A model generated the notes under the pieces. That model was not told the DNA's origin. It did not search any database and saw only the letters and a program-made list of their open reading frames with translations. Below, one piece after another: positions 1 to 7,713 of a stretch of DNA of 12,339 nucleotides (the stretch's first letter is position 1; each line of letters starts with the position of its first letter). Origin of the DNA: Bacteroidia bacterium (GTDB lineage: Bacteria > Bacteroidota > Bacteroidia > Flavobacteriales > Flavobacteriaceae); NCBI GenBank assembly GCA_030431085.1, contig JAUIJW010000050.1, positions 1 to 12,339 on the forward strand. The letters run 5' to 3'. The translations under genes and the position numbers were made by a program.

Positions 1-103
1 GAAATAAATCGTAGTCTTTAGATTTTTCTTTTATCAGGTATTCTGCTACACCTCCAGCAAAAGCTCCTTTACTACCACCCCCAGAAATTACTAATGCCTT
101 CAT
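1..103 (-). CDS. Patatin-like phospholipase, N-terminal fragment
   Basis: The gene starts at an ATG on the minus strand (CAT at 101-103) and runs off the left edge, so only 34 codons are visible. The peptide begins MKALVISGGGSKGAFAGGVA. The glycine-rich GGGxKG stretch at residues 9-14 is the oxyanion-hole motif at the start of patatin-like serine hydrolases, and the following helix (AFAGGVAEYL) also fits. The catalytic GxSxG serine and the DG(A/G) aspartate would lie outside the window. Family members hydrolyse acyl esters of phospholipids or other lipids. No signal peptide is visible, so this is probably a cytoplasmic or peripheral protein. The gene is divergent from the propeller gene, with 71 nt between start codons. 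The family call is firm; the substrate is unknown. Confidence 0.85.
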   Translation of the reverse strand, partial: MKALVISGGGSKGAFAGGVAEYLIKEKSKDYDLF

Positions 104-121
104 AGAATTTGATTATTAGCA

Positions 122-129
122 TAAATGTA
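122..129 (-). promoter_or_regulatory. Weak candidate -7 box for the patatin-like gene
   Basis: On the minus strand this reads TACATTTA, one mismatch from the Bacteroidota -7 consensus TAnnTTTG, and lies 18 nt before the ATG. No TTG is found at the usual 17-23 nt upstream spacing, so support is weak. Confidence 0.25.
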
Positions 130-174
130 GTTTATTTTTTAAAATCTATTATTTTAGCAAATCAAAAAATTAAA

Positions 175-1212
175 ATGCATAAAATCAACTTACTGCTTTG
201 TTTACTATCTTTAAACTTCATGTGGTCGCAAAGCATTAAAGCGCCTAAAATTACAATTGAAGAATTTTCCCTAAAAGGAATAAGCATTAGAGCAATTGAT
301 GTTGTCGATAACGAAACCATATGGTTTGCAGGGTCGCATGGGAAATTTGGACGTATAAAAAACAATGAAATAAGCATTGATTCTATTCAGCATCAAGGTA
401 AACCAGTTTTTTTTAGATCTATTGCCTTTAACGGCCAATATGTTTATTTGCTAAGTATTGAAAACCCAGCCTTACTATATCAAGTTAATCCCTATCAAGA
501 AACGCTTGGTACACCAAAACTTGTGTATCAAGAACAGCATGATAAAGTATTTTATGATGCCATGACATTTTTTGATCAACAACATGGTATTGCTATGGGA
601 GATCCAACAGAAAATTGCTTTTCTGTTATTACTACAATAGATGGAGGTCATACATGGCAAAAACTTAATTGTAAAACACTACCTAAAACCTTCGAAGGTG
701 AAGCCGCCTTTGCAGCCAGCAATGGTAATTTAGCGACCTATAACAGTACTGTTTGGATGGTAAGTGGTGGAAAAAAGTCTCGCGTTTATAAAAGTGAAAA
801 TTACGGTAAATCTTGGCAAGTGTATGATACACCAATGGCTCAAGGCGATACCATGACAGGCATATACACAGTTGATTTTTATAATGATAAAGAAGGAATT
901 ATTATGGGTGGAGATTGGAATAACAAATCGAAAACTCAAAATGCTAAAGCCCTCACCAAAAATGGAGGTAAATCATGGCAACTGGTATCAGACGATAACC
1001 AACCTGGATACATAAGCTCAGTAAAATACATTCCTAATACAAATGGTCAACAATTAATAGCCGTATCTACTCAAGGTATCTACTATTCTTCAAACGCCGG
1101 TGTACATTGGCAAAAAATAAGTAACCATGGTTTTTATTCTATTAGGTTTATCAACAAAAATTCAGCATGGTTATCTGGCCATGAAAAAATAGCCAAACTC
1201 ACTCTTCAATAA
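175..1212 (+). CDS. Exported BNR/YCF48-like beta-propeller protein
   Basis: This is a 345-residue protein. The ATG at 175 is preferred over an upstream in-frame ATG at 109 because it gives a typical signal peptide (MHK, then a hydrophobic run to about residue 17, then SQS). Four Asp-box-like turns of the S/T-x-(D/N)-x-G-x-(T/S)-W type are spaced along the chain: TTIDGGHTW (153-161), KSENYGKSW (206-214), LTKNGGKSW (260-268) and YSSNAGVHW (304-312). They mark a beta-propeller of the sialidase/YCF48/Vps10-like class. Flavobacterial relatives are often labelled 'oxidoreductase', but no redox motif or cofactor site is visible. It is probably periplasmic or outer-membrane associated. It leads a run of three exported-protein genes, with 26 nt to the next start. 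The fold is well supported; the ligand or activity is unknown. Confidence 0.8.
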   Translation: MHKINLLLCLLSLNFMWSQSIKAPKITIEEFSLKGISIRAIDVVDNETIWFAGSHGKFGRIKNNEISIDSIQHQGKPVFFRSIAFNGQYVYLLSIENPALLYQVNPYQETLGTPKLVYQEQHDKVFYDAMTFFDQQHGIAMGDPTENCFSVITTIDGGHTWQKLNCKTLPKTFEGEAAFAASNGNLATYNSTVWMVSGGKKSRVYKSENYGKSWQVYDTPMAQGDTMTGIYTVDFYNDKEGIIMGGDWNNKSKTQNAKALTKNGGKSWQLVSDDNQPGYISSVKYIPNTNGQQLIAVSTQGIYYSSNAGVHWQKISNHGFYSIRFINKNSAWLSGHEKIAKLTLQ

Positions 1213-1238
1213 AAAACTATCAATTCTATTATTCTTTT

Positions 1239-1805
1239 ATGAAGTCAATAATAACATATATATTCGTTTTAATATCTATTTTTTTAATCAGTTGTAATCA
1301 AAATTCTGTAAAAAATAATTTCAATTGCAAAGCATCTATCCAATTTGGCGATACCAAAAACATGGTAGATGTATTAAAACATTTTGAAATAGACGTACCC
1401 AAAAGGTGGAAAACTAATTTATATTTTGATGAGTATCAATCTGATTTAAATGCTGCAGATACTACCAAGCAACTTACAGAATCTTATATTGTAGAAATCT
1501 CTTGGCATCAAGGTGAATTAATAGTCGATAAAAATTTGGAGGTTACCATAAAGGATTTATTAAAAAACAACGACAAATTGACAACGGTAAAATCTGGCCT
1601 AGCAGAATTTAAATCACATCCAGCATATTACAATCTTTCACAAGGCCAATCTGGTAATTACACTTATCATTTACTTCAGGTGTATGCAAAAACCAAATCC
1701 GATGAATATTTTAATTTCAAAGCCAAAATCTATGGAGATGATTTTATTGATGAACGGGTTTGTGCGGCCTTAGCTTTTTTTGAGAATGTCAAATTTTTAA
1801 AATAA
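1239..1805 (+). CDS. Predicted lipoprotein of unknown function (188 aa)
   Basis: The first 18 residues form a lipoprotein signal peptide ending in the lipobox LISC, so Cys19 is the expected lipid anchor. The mature protein is about 170 residues, has a WKTNLYFDEYQSD segment and a SYIVEISWHQG strand, and ends in AALAFFENVKFLK. The alternating pattern suggests a mixed alpha/beta domain of the kind seen in small flavobacterial lipoproteins. I recognise no named family. It follows the propeller gene by 26 nt and precedes the two-domain lipoprotein by 52 nt in the same orientation, so cotranscription is likely. It is a real gene judging by its signal peptide, length and codon use. The function is unknown. 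Confidence 0.75.
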   Translation: MKSIITYIFVLISIFLISCNQNSVKNNFNCKASIQFGDTKNMVDVLKHFEIDVPKRWKTNLYFDEYQSDLNAADTTKQLTESYIVEISWHQGELIVDKNLEVTIKDLLKNNDKLTTVKSGLAEFKSHPAYYNLSQGQSGNYTYHLLQVYAKTKSDEYFNFKAKIYGDDFIDERVCAALAFFENVKFLK

Positions 1806-1810
1806 GTTAT

Positions 1811-1838
1811 ATATTTTTGTGATATTTGTGATATTTTT
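1811..1838 (+). repeat. Short imperfect 9-nt tandem repeat with a -7-like box
   Basis: The segment carries the unit ATATTTGTG nearly three times (ATATTTTTGTG, ATATTTGTG, ATATTTTTA). It lies 20 nt before the start codon of the lipoprotein gene at 1858. TATTTTTG at 1812-1819 matches the TAnnTTTG -7 consensus exactly, but no TTG lies 17-23 nt upstream. It could be an internal promoter region or simply A+T-rich slippage. Confidence 0.35.
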
Positions 1839-1857
1839 AACTTAAACCTCTCATGTT

Positions 1858-2976
1858 ATGAAAAAAATTACACTCCTAATCTTTTTAGGCATTTTGGTAA
1901 TAGCCGTTGGCTGTAATCAATCTCAAGAACCAAACAGTTTAGAAACAACATCAAGCGAAAATGAAATCTCTATTAATAAAAAAAGTCAAGTTAAATTAAA
2001 TCCTACAACATTAAGCTTAGATGAAATTGAAAACACTAAATGTGGAGAAGGCTTAGCTAAAACCTTATTTGCTGGTCAGCATATAAATGTAGGCACCCTT
2101 TTAGTTTCTAACGACGACTCTAACTTATATGTAACCTACAAAACTGATGGTAATTGGTTTTTAACCGAATCCCATTTATATGTGGGTTCATACAATAATT
2201 TACCGTTAAATGGTGGTGGAAACCCTAAAATAGGTAACTTTCCTTATCATGGTGATCATGAGAAAGTTAATGAATACACATTTACAATTCCATTAAACCA
2301 AATTAATAAAGACGCTTCTGGGTGCTTTGTGGTTGCTGCACATGGTGTTGTAAAAGAATATATAAACGGAGAAGCAACTAGTTCTGAAACTGCATGGGCT
2401 AAAGGAGATGATGAGTTCCCTGGTAACCGTTGGGGATGGTACATTACCTATTGTGAAGAAGAATGTGTTGAAAATAAATGCATGACAGCTGCTTCTTATA
2501 AAATGCGTAAACCAGAAAATTCTGTTTGTTATGAATATACAGATAACGATGACAATAGAGTGGCATGGGCTACGAAGTATTCTTACCATTGGTTAAATAG
2601 TATCAACTATAGTACAGATTTACCCTTATTTGCAAACCCTGATGATTGCAAGATAGAAAGTGGTCATTTAAGTGTTGCACAAGTAGATATTGAACTTTCT
2701 GATGATGGCTCTGAATTAACTGTTGTATACAGCACTAAGCCAGGTTATTTATTAACAGGTATCGATTTATACGTTGGACTAGAACAAACTCCTATTAATA
2801 CAGACGGAACTATAAATAATAATTTAAATGACGATAATTTTATAATAGAATCTTTCGATGGTATAGGAAAAACTACGCACACGGTAACTATTCCGTGGGA
2901 AGGCCCTACAAATGGTAACGATCAATTAATTTGGATATCAGCACAGGCTGATATTTGCACCAGTGTGGCTGATTAG
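1858..2976 (+). CDS. Cys-rich lipoprotein with two related beta domains
   Basis: The 372-residue product begins with a lipoprotein signal whose lipobox is AVGC, with lipid-anchor Cys19. After a polar linker (20-58) comes a first domain at about 60-200 containing AGQHINVGTLLVSND, LYVTYKTDGNWFL, HLYVG and FVVAAHG. A related second domain at about 264-368 has HLSVAQVDIELSDD, LTVVYSTKPGYLLTGIDLYVG and LIWISAQADIC. The shared order (early V-x-V strand, L-x-V-x-Y, a gap, then (I/H)DLYVG or HLYVG, T-V/F-T-IP, and a final hydrophobic A strand) points to an internal duplication. The mature part has eight further cysteines (62, 156, 199, 203, 208, 224, 264, 367), four of them clustered between the domains, so disulfides are likely. 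It is probably anchored in the outer membrane. It is followed by a strong terminator. No enzymatic motif is seen and the function is unknown. Confidence 0.8.
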   Translation: MKKITLLIFLGILVIAVGCNQSQEPNSLETTSSENEISINKKSQVKLNPTTLSLDEIENTKCGEGLAKTLFAGQHINVGTLLVSNDDSNLYVTYKTDGNWFLTESHLYVGSYNNLPLNGGGNPKIGNFPYHGDHEKVNEYTFTIPLNQINKDASGCFVVAAHGVVKEYINGEATSSETAWAKGDDEFPGNRWGWYITYCEEECVENKCMTAASYKMRKPENSVCYEYTDNDDNRVAWATKYSYHWLNSINYSTDLPLFANPDDCKIESGHLSVAQVDIELSDDGSELTVVYSTKPGYLLTGIDLYVGLEQTPINTDGTINNNLNDDNFIIESFDGIGKTTHTVTIPWEGPTNGNDQLIWISAQADICTSVAD

Positions 2977-2992
2977 GCCATTTTAAATATTC

Positions 2993-3029
2993 AAAAAAAG
3001 AGGGGTAAGATTACCCCTCTTTTTTTTTT
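2993..3029 (+). terminator. Strong Rho-independent terminator after the lipoprotein gene
   Basis: The stem GAGGGGTA pairs with TACCCCTC around a 4-nt loop and is extended by A/T pairs. It is preceded by 7 A and followed by 11 T on the plus strand. It ends the three-gene exported-protein run. The flanking A tract means it could also stop minus-strand transcription. Confidence 0.92.
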
Positions 3030-3103
3030 GAGTTTAATTCATAACATTTTTATCCCTTTTTATTTATAATTACAATTTTCTTTTAAACATTGCTGCAATA
3101 CTT

Positions 3104-3111
3104 TACTTTTG
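3104..3111 (+). promoter_or_regulatory. Candidate -7 promoter box for pepT-lysA
   Basis: TACTTTTG matches the Bacteroidota -7 consensus TAnnTTTG exactly and lies 12-15 nt before the pepT ATG pair. No clear TTG is present 17-23 nt upstream. Its position makes the in-frame TTG at 3109 an unlikely start, because that codon would sit inside the box and upstream of the transcript start. Confidence 0.55.
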
Positions 3112-3126
3112 ACAAAATTTTTGATG

Positions 3127-4359
3127 ATGGAAAAACTTGTTGAAAGATTTATTCGCTATGTAAAGATTGACACTCAATCTGATCCTAAAAATCCTGAATT
3201 CCCTAGTACAGAAAAGCAATGGCAACTGGCCAACTTACTAGTAGAAGAATTAAAATCAATTGGAATGCAAGATGTTAGTATAGATAAGAATGCCTACATC
3301 ATGGCCACATTACCAAGTAATTTAGATTATAAAGTGCCAACCATAGGTTTTATTGCTCATTTTGATACCAGTCCAGATTTTACTGGCACTAACGTAAATC
3401 CACAAATTCACACCAACTATGATGGCAAAGATATTGTGCTAAACCCAAATGAAAACATCATCTTGTCACCGCGAGAGTTTGAAGACTTATTACAATACAA
3501 AGGGCAAACATTAATTACTACAGATGGTACCACCTTGCTTGGAGCAGATGATAAAGCTGGTGTTGCAGAAATTATAACGGCTATGGAGTATCTTATAAAT
3601 CATCCAGAAATAAAACATGGAGATATAAGAGTTGGGTTTACACCAGATGAAGAAGTGGGCAAAGGTGCCCATCGTTTTGATGTTGATAAATTTAATGCCG
3701 AATGGGCCTATACCATGGATGGCAGTACGATTGGTGAATTAGAATACGAAAATTTTAATGCTGCGGCGGCTACAGTAAATATTAAAGGTAAAATTGTTCA
3801 TCCTGGCTATGCGAAAGGCAAATTAATCAATTCAATGACCATTGCATCAGAGTTTATCAATGCATTACCTGCTCAAGAAGTGCCAGAAAAAACAGAAGGC
3901 TATGAAGGTTTTTTTCACTTACATCACATGCATGGCGAAGTAGAAAAAACTACATTAGAGTATATTATTCGAGATCATGACCTGCAAAAGTTTTTAAACA
4001 GAAAAGAAACTTTTAAAGACATCGCAAAAACCTTAAATAAAAAACATGGTAAAGATTTGATAGAAGTTGATCTGAATGATCAATATTTTAACATGAAAGA
4101 AAAGATTGAGCCAGTCAAACATATTGTTGATATTGCAGAAGAGGCCATGAATAGCTTAGGCATTAAGCCACTTATTAAGGCCATACGAGGTGGTACAGAT
4201 GGTTCTCAACTCTCGTATAAAGGCCTTCCCTGCCCAAATATTTTTGCAGGTGGCCATAATTTTCATGGTAGATACGAATATGTACCTGTTGAATCGATGC
4301 AAAAAGCTACTCAGGTTATTGTAGAAATTGCTTCACTAACTGCACAAAAATACGCTTAA
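3127..4359 (+). CDS. pepT: Peptidase T (tripeptide aminopeptidase), M20B family
   Basis: PepT is a cytoplasmic dizinc enzyme that removes the N-terminal residue from tripeptides. The 410-residue length fits the E. coli enzyme (408). Metal and catalytic motifs are all present: AHFDTSP with His78, GADDKAG with the bridging Asp141, TPDEEVG with catalytic Glu175 and metal ligand Glu176, YTMDG with Asp198, and GGHNFHGRYE with His380. The two adjacent ATGs (3124 and 3127) are equivalent candidates. I take 3127 because numbering then matches the known His78 position. An in-frame TTG at 3109 is rejected since it lies inside the -7 box. lysA begins 5 nt after the stop, so the two genes are probably cotranscribed and perhaps translationally coupled. 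Confidence 0.95.
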   Translation: MEKLVERFIRYVKIDTQSDPKNPEFPSTEKQWQLANLLVEELKSIGMQDVSIDKNAYIMATLPSNLDYKVPTIGFIAHFDTSPDFTGTNVNPQIHTNYDGKDIVLNPNENIILSPREFEDLLQYKGQTLITTDGTTLLGADDKAGVAEIITAMEYLINHPEIKHGDIRVGFTPDEEVGKGAHRFDVDKFNAEWAYTMDGSTIGELEYENFNAAAATVNIKGKIVHPGYAKGKLINSMTIASEFINALPAQEVPEKTEGYEGFFHLHHMHGEVEKTTLEYIIRDHDLQKFLNRKETFKDIAKTLNKKHGKDLIEVDLNDQYFNMKEKIEPVKHIVDIAEEAMNSLGIKPLIKAIRGGTDGSQLSYKGLPCPNIFAGGHNFHGRYEYVPVESMQKATQVIVEIASLTAQKYA

Positions 4360-4364
4360 ACCCT

Positions 4365-5573
4365 ATGCTAAACAATGAGAAATTATCAGCCCTAGCTCAA
4401 GAGTACGGCTGCCCGTTATATGTTTATGATGCTAATAAAATTGTAGCACAATATCAAAGACTAGAAAATGCATTTAGAAATGCGCCCGCGCTAAGAATCA
4501 ATTATGCCATGAAAGCGCTTTCTAATATTAATATTTTAAAAGTTTTAAAATCTGTTGGTTCTTGTGTTGACTGTGTATCTATACAAGAAGTTCAAACGGC
4601 TTTAACTGCAGGATTTACTCCAAACAATATTTCTTATACCCCAAGTGGTGTATCTTTTAAAGAAGTTAAAAAAGCTGTAGATCTTGGTGTAAAAATTACT
4701 GTGGATAATTTATCATTGCTAGCTCAGTTTGGAGATCATTATTCGAATATTCCAGTAAGTATTAGGATTAACCCAAATATTAAAGCGGGTGGTAATCAAA
4801 AAATTTCTGTTGGACATTCGGGTTCAAAATTTGGAATCCTGACAGATAAACTAGATGAAGTCATTAAAATTTCAACTTCTAAAAACCTAATAATTAATGG
4901 CGTGCATATGCATACCGGGTCTGACATTCTAGATCCTGAAGTATTTTTAAAAGGTGCCGAAGTGCTTTTTGAAGTTGCGAAAAAGTTTAAAAATATTGAT
5001 TTTATAGATTTTGGTGGAGGATTTAAAGTTGCATACAAAGAAGGAGACCCTACCACAGATATTGAATATTTTGCAGATCAGTTAACGCAAAGATTTAATC
5101 AGTTCTGCCAATCTTACGGTAAAGAACTAACTATGATTTTTGAGCCTGGTAAATTCTTAGTAAGTGAATCTGGTAAATTTCTAGCCCGTGTTAATGTGGT
5201 TAAATCTACAAGTTCTATTACGTTTGCCGGTATTGATGCAGGCTTAAATCATTTGATAAGGCCTATGTATTACAATGCTTATCATCATATTGAAAACATC
5301 TCTAACCCCAATGGGGCTATTCAAAATTATGAAGTTGTAGGTTACATCTGCGAGAATGACACGTTTGCTAAAGATCGACCAATTTCGGAAATAAGTGAAG
5401 GCGATATATTATCATTTAGCAATGCAGGCGCTTATTGCTTTTCTATGGCCTCTAATTATAATTCTAGATTTAAACCTGCCGAAGTCATGATTTATGATGG
5501 TAATGATTACTTGATTAGACAAAGAGAAACGATTGAGGATATACTTAAAAATCAAATTGAAATTAACTTATAA
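4365..5573 (+). CDS. lysA: Diaminopimelate decarboxylase
   Basis: LysA is the PLP-dependent fold-III enzyme that decarboxylates meso-diaminopimelate to L-lysine, the last step of lysine synthesis. The 402 residues contain the PLP lysine in NYAMKALSN (Lys50), HMHTGSD (181-187), the phosphate-binding GGG in DFGGGF (217-219), EPGK (260-263), RPMYY (299-303), CENDTF with Cys329 reaching into the partner subunit's active site, and GAYCFSMASNYN (355-366). The position after EPG is Lys rather than the more usual Arg, a conservative change that does not suggest inactivation. It is 5 nt downstream of pepT and convergent with lysC, so the first and last enzymes of the pathway sit back to back across one terminator. 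Confidence 0.96.
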   Translation: MLNNEKLSALAQEYGCPLYVYDANKIVAQYQRLENAFRNAPALRINYAMKALSNINILKVLKSVGSCVDCVSIQEVQTALTAGFTPNNISYTPSGVSFKEVKKAVDLGVKITVDNLSLLAQFGDHYSNIPVSIRINPNIKAGGNQKISVGHSGSKFGILTDKLDEVIKISTSKNLIINGVHMHTGSDILDPEVFLKGAEVLFEVAKKFKNIDFIDFGGGFKVAYKEGDPTTDIEYFADQLTQRFNQFCQSYGKELTMIFEPGKFLVSESGKFLARVNVVKSTSSITFAGIDAGLNHLIRPMYYNAYHHIENISNPNGAIQNYEVVGYICENDTFAKDRPISEISEGDILSFSNAGAYCFSMASNYNSRFKPAEVMIYDGNDYLIRQRETIEDILKNQIEINL

Positions 5574-5604
5574 AAAAAAGGAACTTTAAAGTTCCTTTTT
5601 TTTT
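5572..5604. terminator. Bidirectional terminator shared by lysA and lysC
   Basis: A perfect palindrome, AAGGAACTTTAAAGTTCCTT, is flanked by an A tract on the left and a T tract on the right. It therefore gives a stem and U-run on either strand. It overlaps the lysA stop codon and lies 7 nt past the lysC stop codon, so it can end both convergent genes. Confidence 0.92.
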
Positions 5605-5611
5605 AATTGTT

Positions 5612-6949
5612 TTATGCTGACGCCACAGTGGTATTTAAAAACAACCCTTGGTTTAATAAATTAAGTACTGATACTTTATCTGAAGTTTTCACTAAAAAAG
5701 AAAGGTTATAATTACTACCTCCGTAGGAAATCATCCTGATAGGAATGTCTTGTAAACTACTAAATATTTTAGCGGTAATTCCTTTTTTATTTTGAGCAAT
5801 ATCTCCAGCGATACAAATAATGCTCAAATCACTATCCACTTCAATACTTCCAAACCCTTCAAGATCACTAACTATTTGATTTAATTTAGTAGTATTATCA
5901 ATGGTCAATGAAACAGCAACTTCAGACGTTGTAATCATATCAATGGCCGTTTGGTGCTGCTCAAAAACTTCAAATATTTTATTTAAAAAACCATAAGCCA
6001 TTAACATTCTATAAGATTTTATCTTAATCGCTGTAATATTATCTTTCGCCGCAATTGCTCTTATGGCGTTTGTTTTAGCAGCATTGTGAATAAGCGTTCC
6101 CTTAGCGTCTGGTTTAAACGTATTCTTTAGCAGCACGGGTATGTTTCTTTCTTTTGCAGGAATAATACTTTGTGGATGTAAAATTTTGGCTCCAAAATAA
6201 GCCAACTCTGCAGCTTCGTCAAAAGATATTTCTTCAATTGAAAAGGTATTATCCACATATCTGGGATCGTTATTATGCATGCCATCAATATCTGTCCAAA
6301 TTTGAATTTCTTTGGCATTCAACACAGCTCCAATAATAGATGCGGTATAATCGCTACCTCCTCTTTGTAGATTATCAACTTGATTGGCTATATTTCTACA
6401 TATAAAACCTTGAGTAATAAAAGTACTTTCTTTCTTATAATTGCTAATAATTTTCTCTAATCTACCTTGGATAACATCTAATTGCGGCTCTTTATTTTTA
6501 TCAATCTGCATAAAATCTAAGGCCGAAATCAACGTTGAACTAGATTCTCTTTCCTGAAGTAATAATTGAAATAAGTTGGTGGAGACAATTTCACCTTGCG
6601 CTAAAATTAACTTTTCAATTCCGTCTGTAAAATCAGTTTCTTTATATTCATACAATAAATTCATATTGTAGTTTATCATGACATTAGCATCATAAAAACT
6701 ATTGTTAGTATCAAACAGTTCTTGAGCTACTTTTTTGTATTTCTGATGAAGCAGATCCATCTCTTCATGAGCTTCAAGCACTTGATTACTTTTAAGTAAA
6801 TTAGAAATTTTTTGAAGCGTATTTGTCACACCAGACATGGCCGATAATACAACCAACTTGGGTTCATCAAAACTCTCAACAATTTGAGCAACCTTTTTTA
6901 GGTTTTCTACAGAACCAACCGAGGTACCGCCAAACTTTAATACTAACAT
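5612..6949 (-). CDS. lysC: Aspartate kinase, monofunctional LysC type
   Basis: Aspartate kinase phosphorylates L-aspartate with ATP, the first step towards lysine, diaminopimelate, threonine and methionine. The start at 6949 is chosen because the protein then opens MLVLKFGGTSVGS, the family's N-terminal motif. The in-frame ATG at 6976 only adds nine poorly conserved residues. The 445-residue length fits E. coli AK III (449). The kinase domain (1-290) shows KFGGTS (5-10), RGGSDYTA (196-203), IWTDIDGMHNNDPR (217-230) and FGAKILHP (252-259). Two ACT domains follow, with DMITTSEVAVSLTID (337-351) and RMISYGGSNYNLSFLV (405-420). Both resemble AK III and suggest lysine feedback. There is no homoserine dehydrogenase fusion. 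It converges on lysA and diverges from an ACT-domain gene. Confidence 0.96.
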   Translation of the reverse strand: MLVLKFGGTSVGSVENLKKVAQIVESFDEPKLVVLSAMSGVTNTLQKISNLLKSNQVLEAHEEMDLLHQKYKKVAQELFDTNNSFYDANVMINYNMNLLYEYKETDFTDGIEKLILAQGEIVSTNLFQLLLQERESSSTLISALDFMQIDKNKEPQLDVIQGRLEKIISNYKKESTFITQGFICRNIANQVDNLQRGGSDYTASIIGAVLNAKEIQIWTDIDGMHNNDPRYVDNTFSIEEISFDEAAELAYFGAKILHPQSIIPAKERNIPVLLKNTFKPDAKGTLIHNAAKTNAIRAIAAKDNITAIKIKSYRMLMAYGFLNKIFEVFEQHQTAIDMITTSEVAVSLTIDNTTKLNQIVSDLEGFGSIEVDSDLSIICIAGDIAQNKKGITAKIFSSLQDIPIRMISYGGSNYNLSFLVKTSDKVSVLNLLNQGLFLNTTVASA

Positions 6950-7053
6950 GGTTTTAACATTATAATTTTGCTGCAAATATTTGACTATTTCCTTTTATTT
7001 TATAATTTTTAAAATATATTTACACATTATTACATTTTGTTTAAATTTTAACA
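6950..7053. promoter_or_regulatory. Divergent lysC / ACT-protein intergenic region
   Basis: This 104-nt A+T-rich gap must hold both promoters. Only imperfect -7 boxes are visible: AATATTTG on the minus strand (6974-6981, one mismatch) for lysC, and TACATTTT followed by G on the plus strand (7031-7038) for the ACT gene. No hairpin, riboswitch fold or clear operator palindrome could be made out by eye. Confidence 0.4.
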
Positions 7054-7713
7054 ATGAAAACAATTCAAGAAACCGTAGAATCGATAATTCATAAAACACC
7101 ATTTATAGAGGAAGCTATGCAAGAAAAACTAATTAATGTTTCTTCATTGGCCCGAATCATTAAACCCGAAGTTGAACAATTGCTAGGCAAAGAAGTTAAG
7201 GATGGCGCCATAATGATGGCTATCAATAGATTATCTCCAATAAAAATTTTACAAGTCCGAAAACATATTAAATCATTTTCATTAAAGTTAAGTGATTTTA
7301 TCGTAAGATCAGACCTTTCTGATTATACATTTAAAAACTCTAATACTCTTTATAAACAAATTTCATTGTTGTTTGGTGAATTGGGTAAAAATAGAGAATC
7401 ATTCTTTACCGTATCTCAAGGTATTTTTGAAACCAATATTGTGGTAAGCGCTAATTTACAGCCTAAAATTGACACTTATTTTTCTGATGAAATTCTAATC
7501 CATTCCATGGCTAAGCTAGCCTCTATCACCATTAAATTACCTAAAACAAATTTAGAACAATCTGGCATATACTACTTTATTTTAAAACAGTTGGCATGGG
7601 CCAATATACCAGTACAAGAAATTATTTCAACCACTCATGAAATGACTTTAGTGGTGCGAGAAGATGATATTAATAAAACTTTTTCTATACTTATAGATAT
7701 GAAAAAAATTTAG
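7054..7713 (+). CDS. ACT-domain protein with possible helical DNA-binding N-terminus
   Basis: The 219-residue protein starts at the ATG at 7054. The C-terminal part (about 156-216) reads as an ACT domain: SITIKLPK, a glycine turn and helix (SGIYYFILKQLAWANIPVQEI), then STTHEMTLVVREDDINKTF. A second ACT-like half may lie at about 82-140 (ending ETNIVVSANLQPK). The N-terminal 75 residues are helical, with VSSLARIIKPEVEQLLGKEV followed by DGAIMMAINRLSP, a pattern compatible with a winged-helix or HTH fold. No kinase motif is present, so it is not an aspartate kinase even if relatives are annotated so. Its place directly divergent from lysC suggests an amino-acid-binding regulator or partner of aspartate-family synthesis, which is inference. 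Its stop overlaps that of the convergent lipoprotein gene. Confidence 0.75.
   Translation: MKTIQETVESIIHKTPFIEEAMQEKLINVSSLARIIKPEVEQLLGKEVKDGAIMMAINRLSPIKILQVRKHIKSFSLKLSDFIVRSDLSDYTFKNSNTLYKQISLLFGELGKNRESFFTVSQGIFETNIVVSANLQPKIDTYFSDEILIHSMAKLASITIKLPKTNLEQSGIYYFILKQLAWANIPVQEIISTTHEMTLVVREDDINKTFSILIDMKKI

Noticed and set aside
2256..2589. Overlapping minus-strand reading frames of 62 and 98 codons inside the two-domain lipoprotein gene.
   Set aside because: They lie antisense within a well-supported gene and show no motif or signal of their own.
3109..3126. A longer pepT reading frame beginning at TTG 3109.
   Set aside because: The TTG lies inside an exact TAnnTTTG box, and homologous numbering fits the ATG at 3127.
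6950..6976. A longer lysC start at the ATG at 6976.
   Set aside because: It adds nine residues before the conserved MLVLKFGGTS opening of aspartate kinases.
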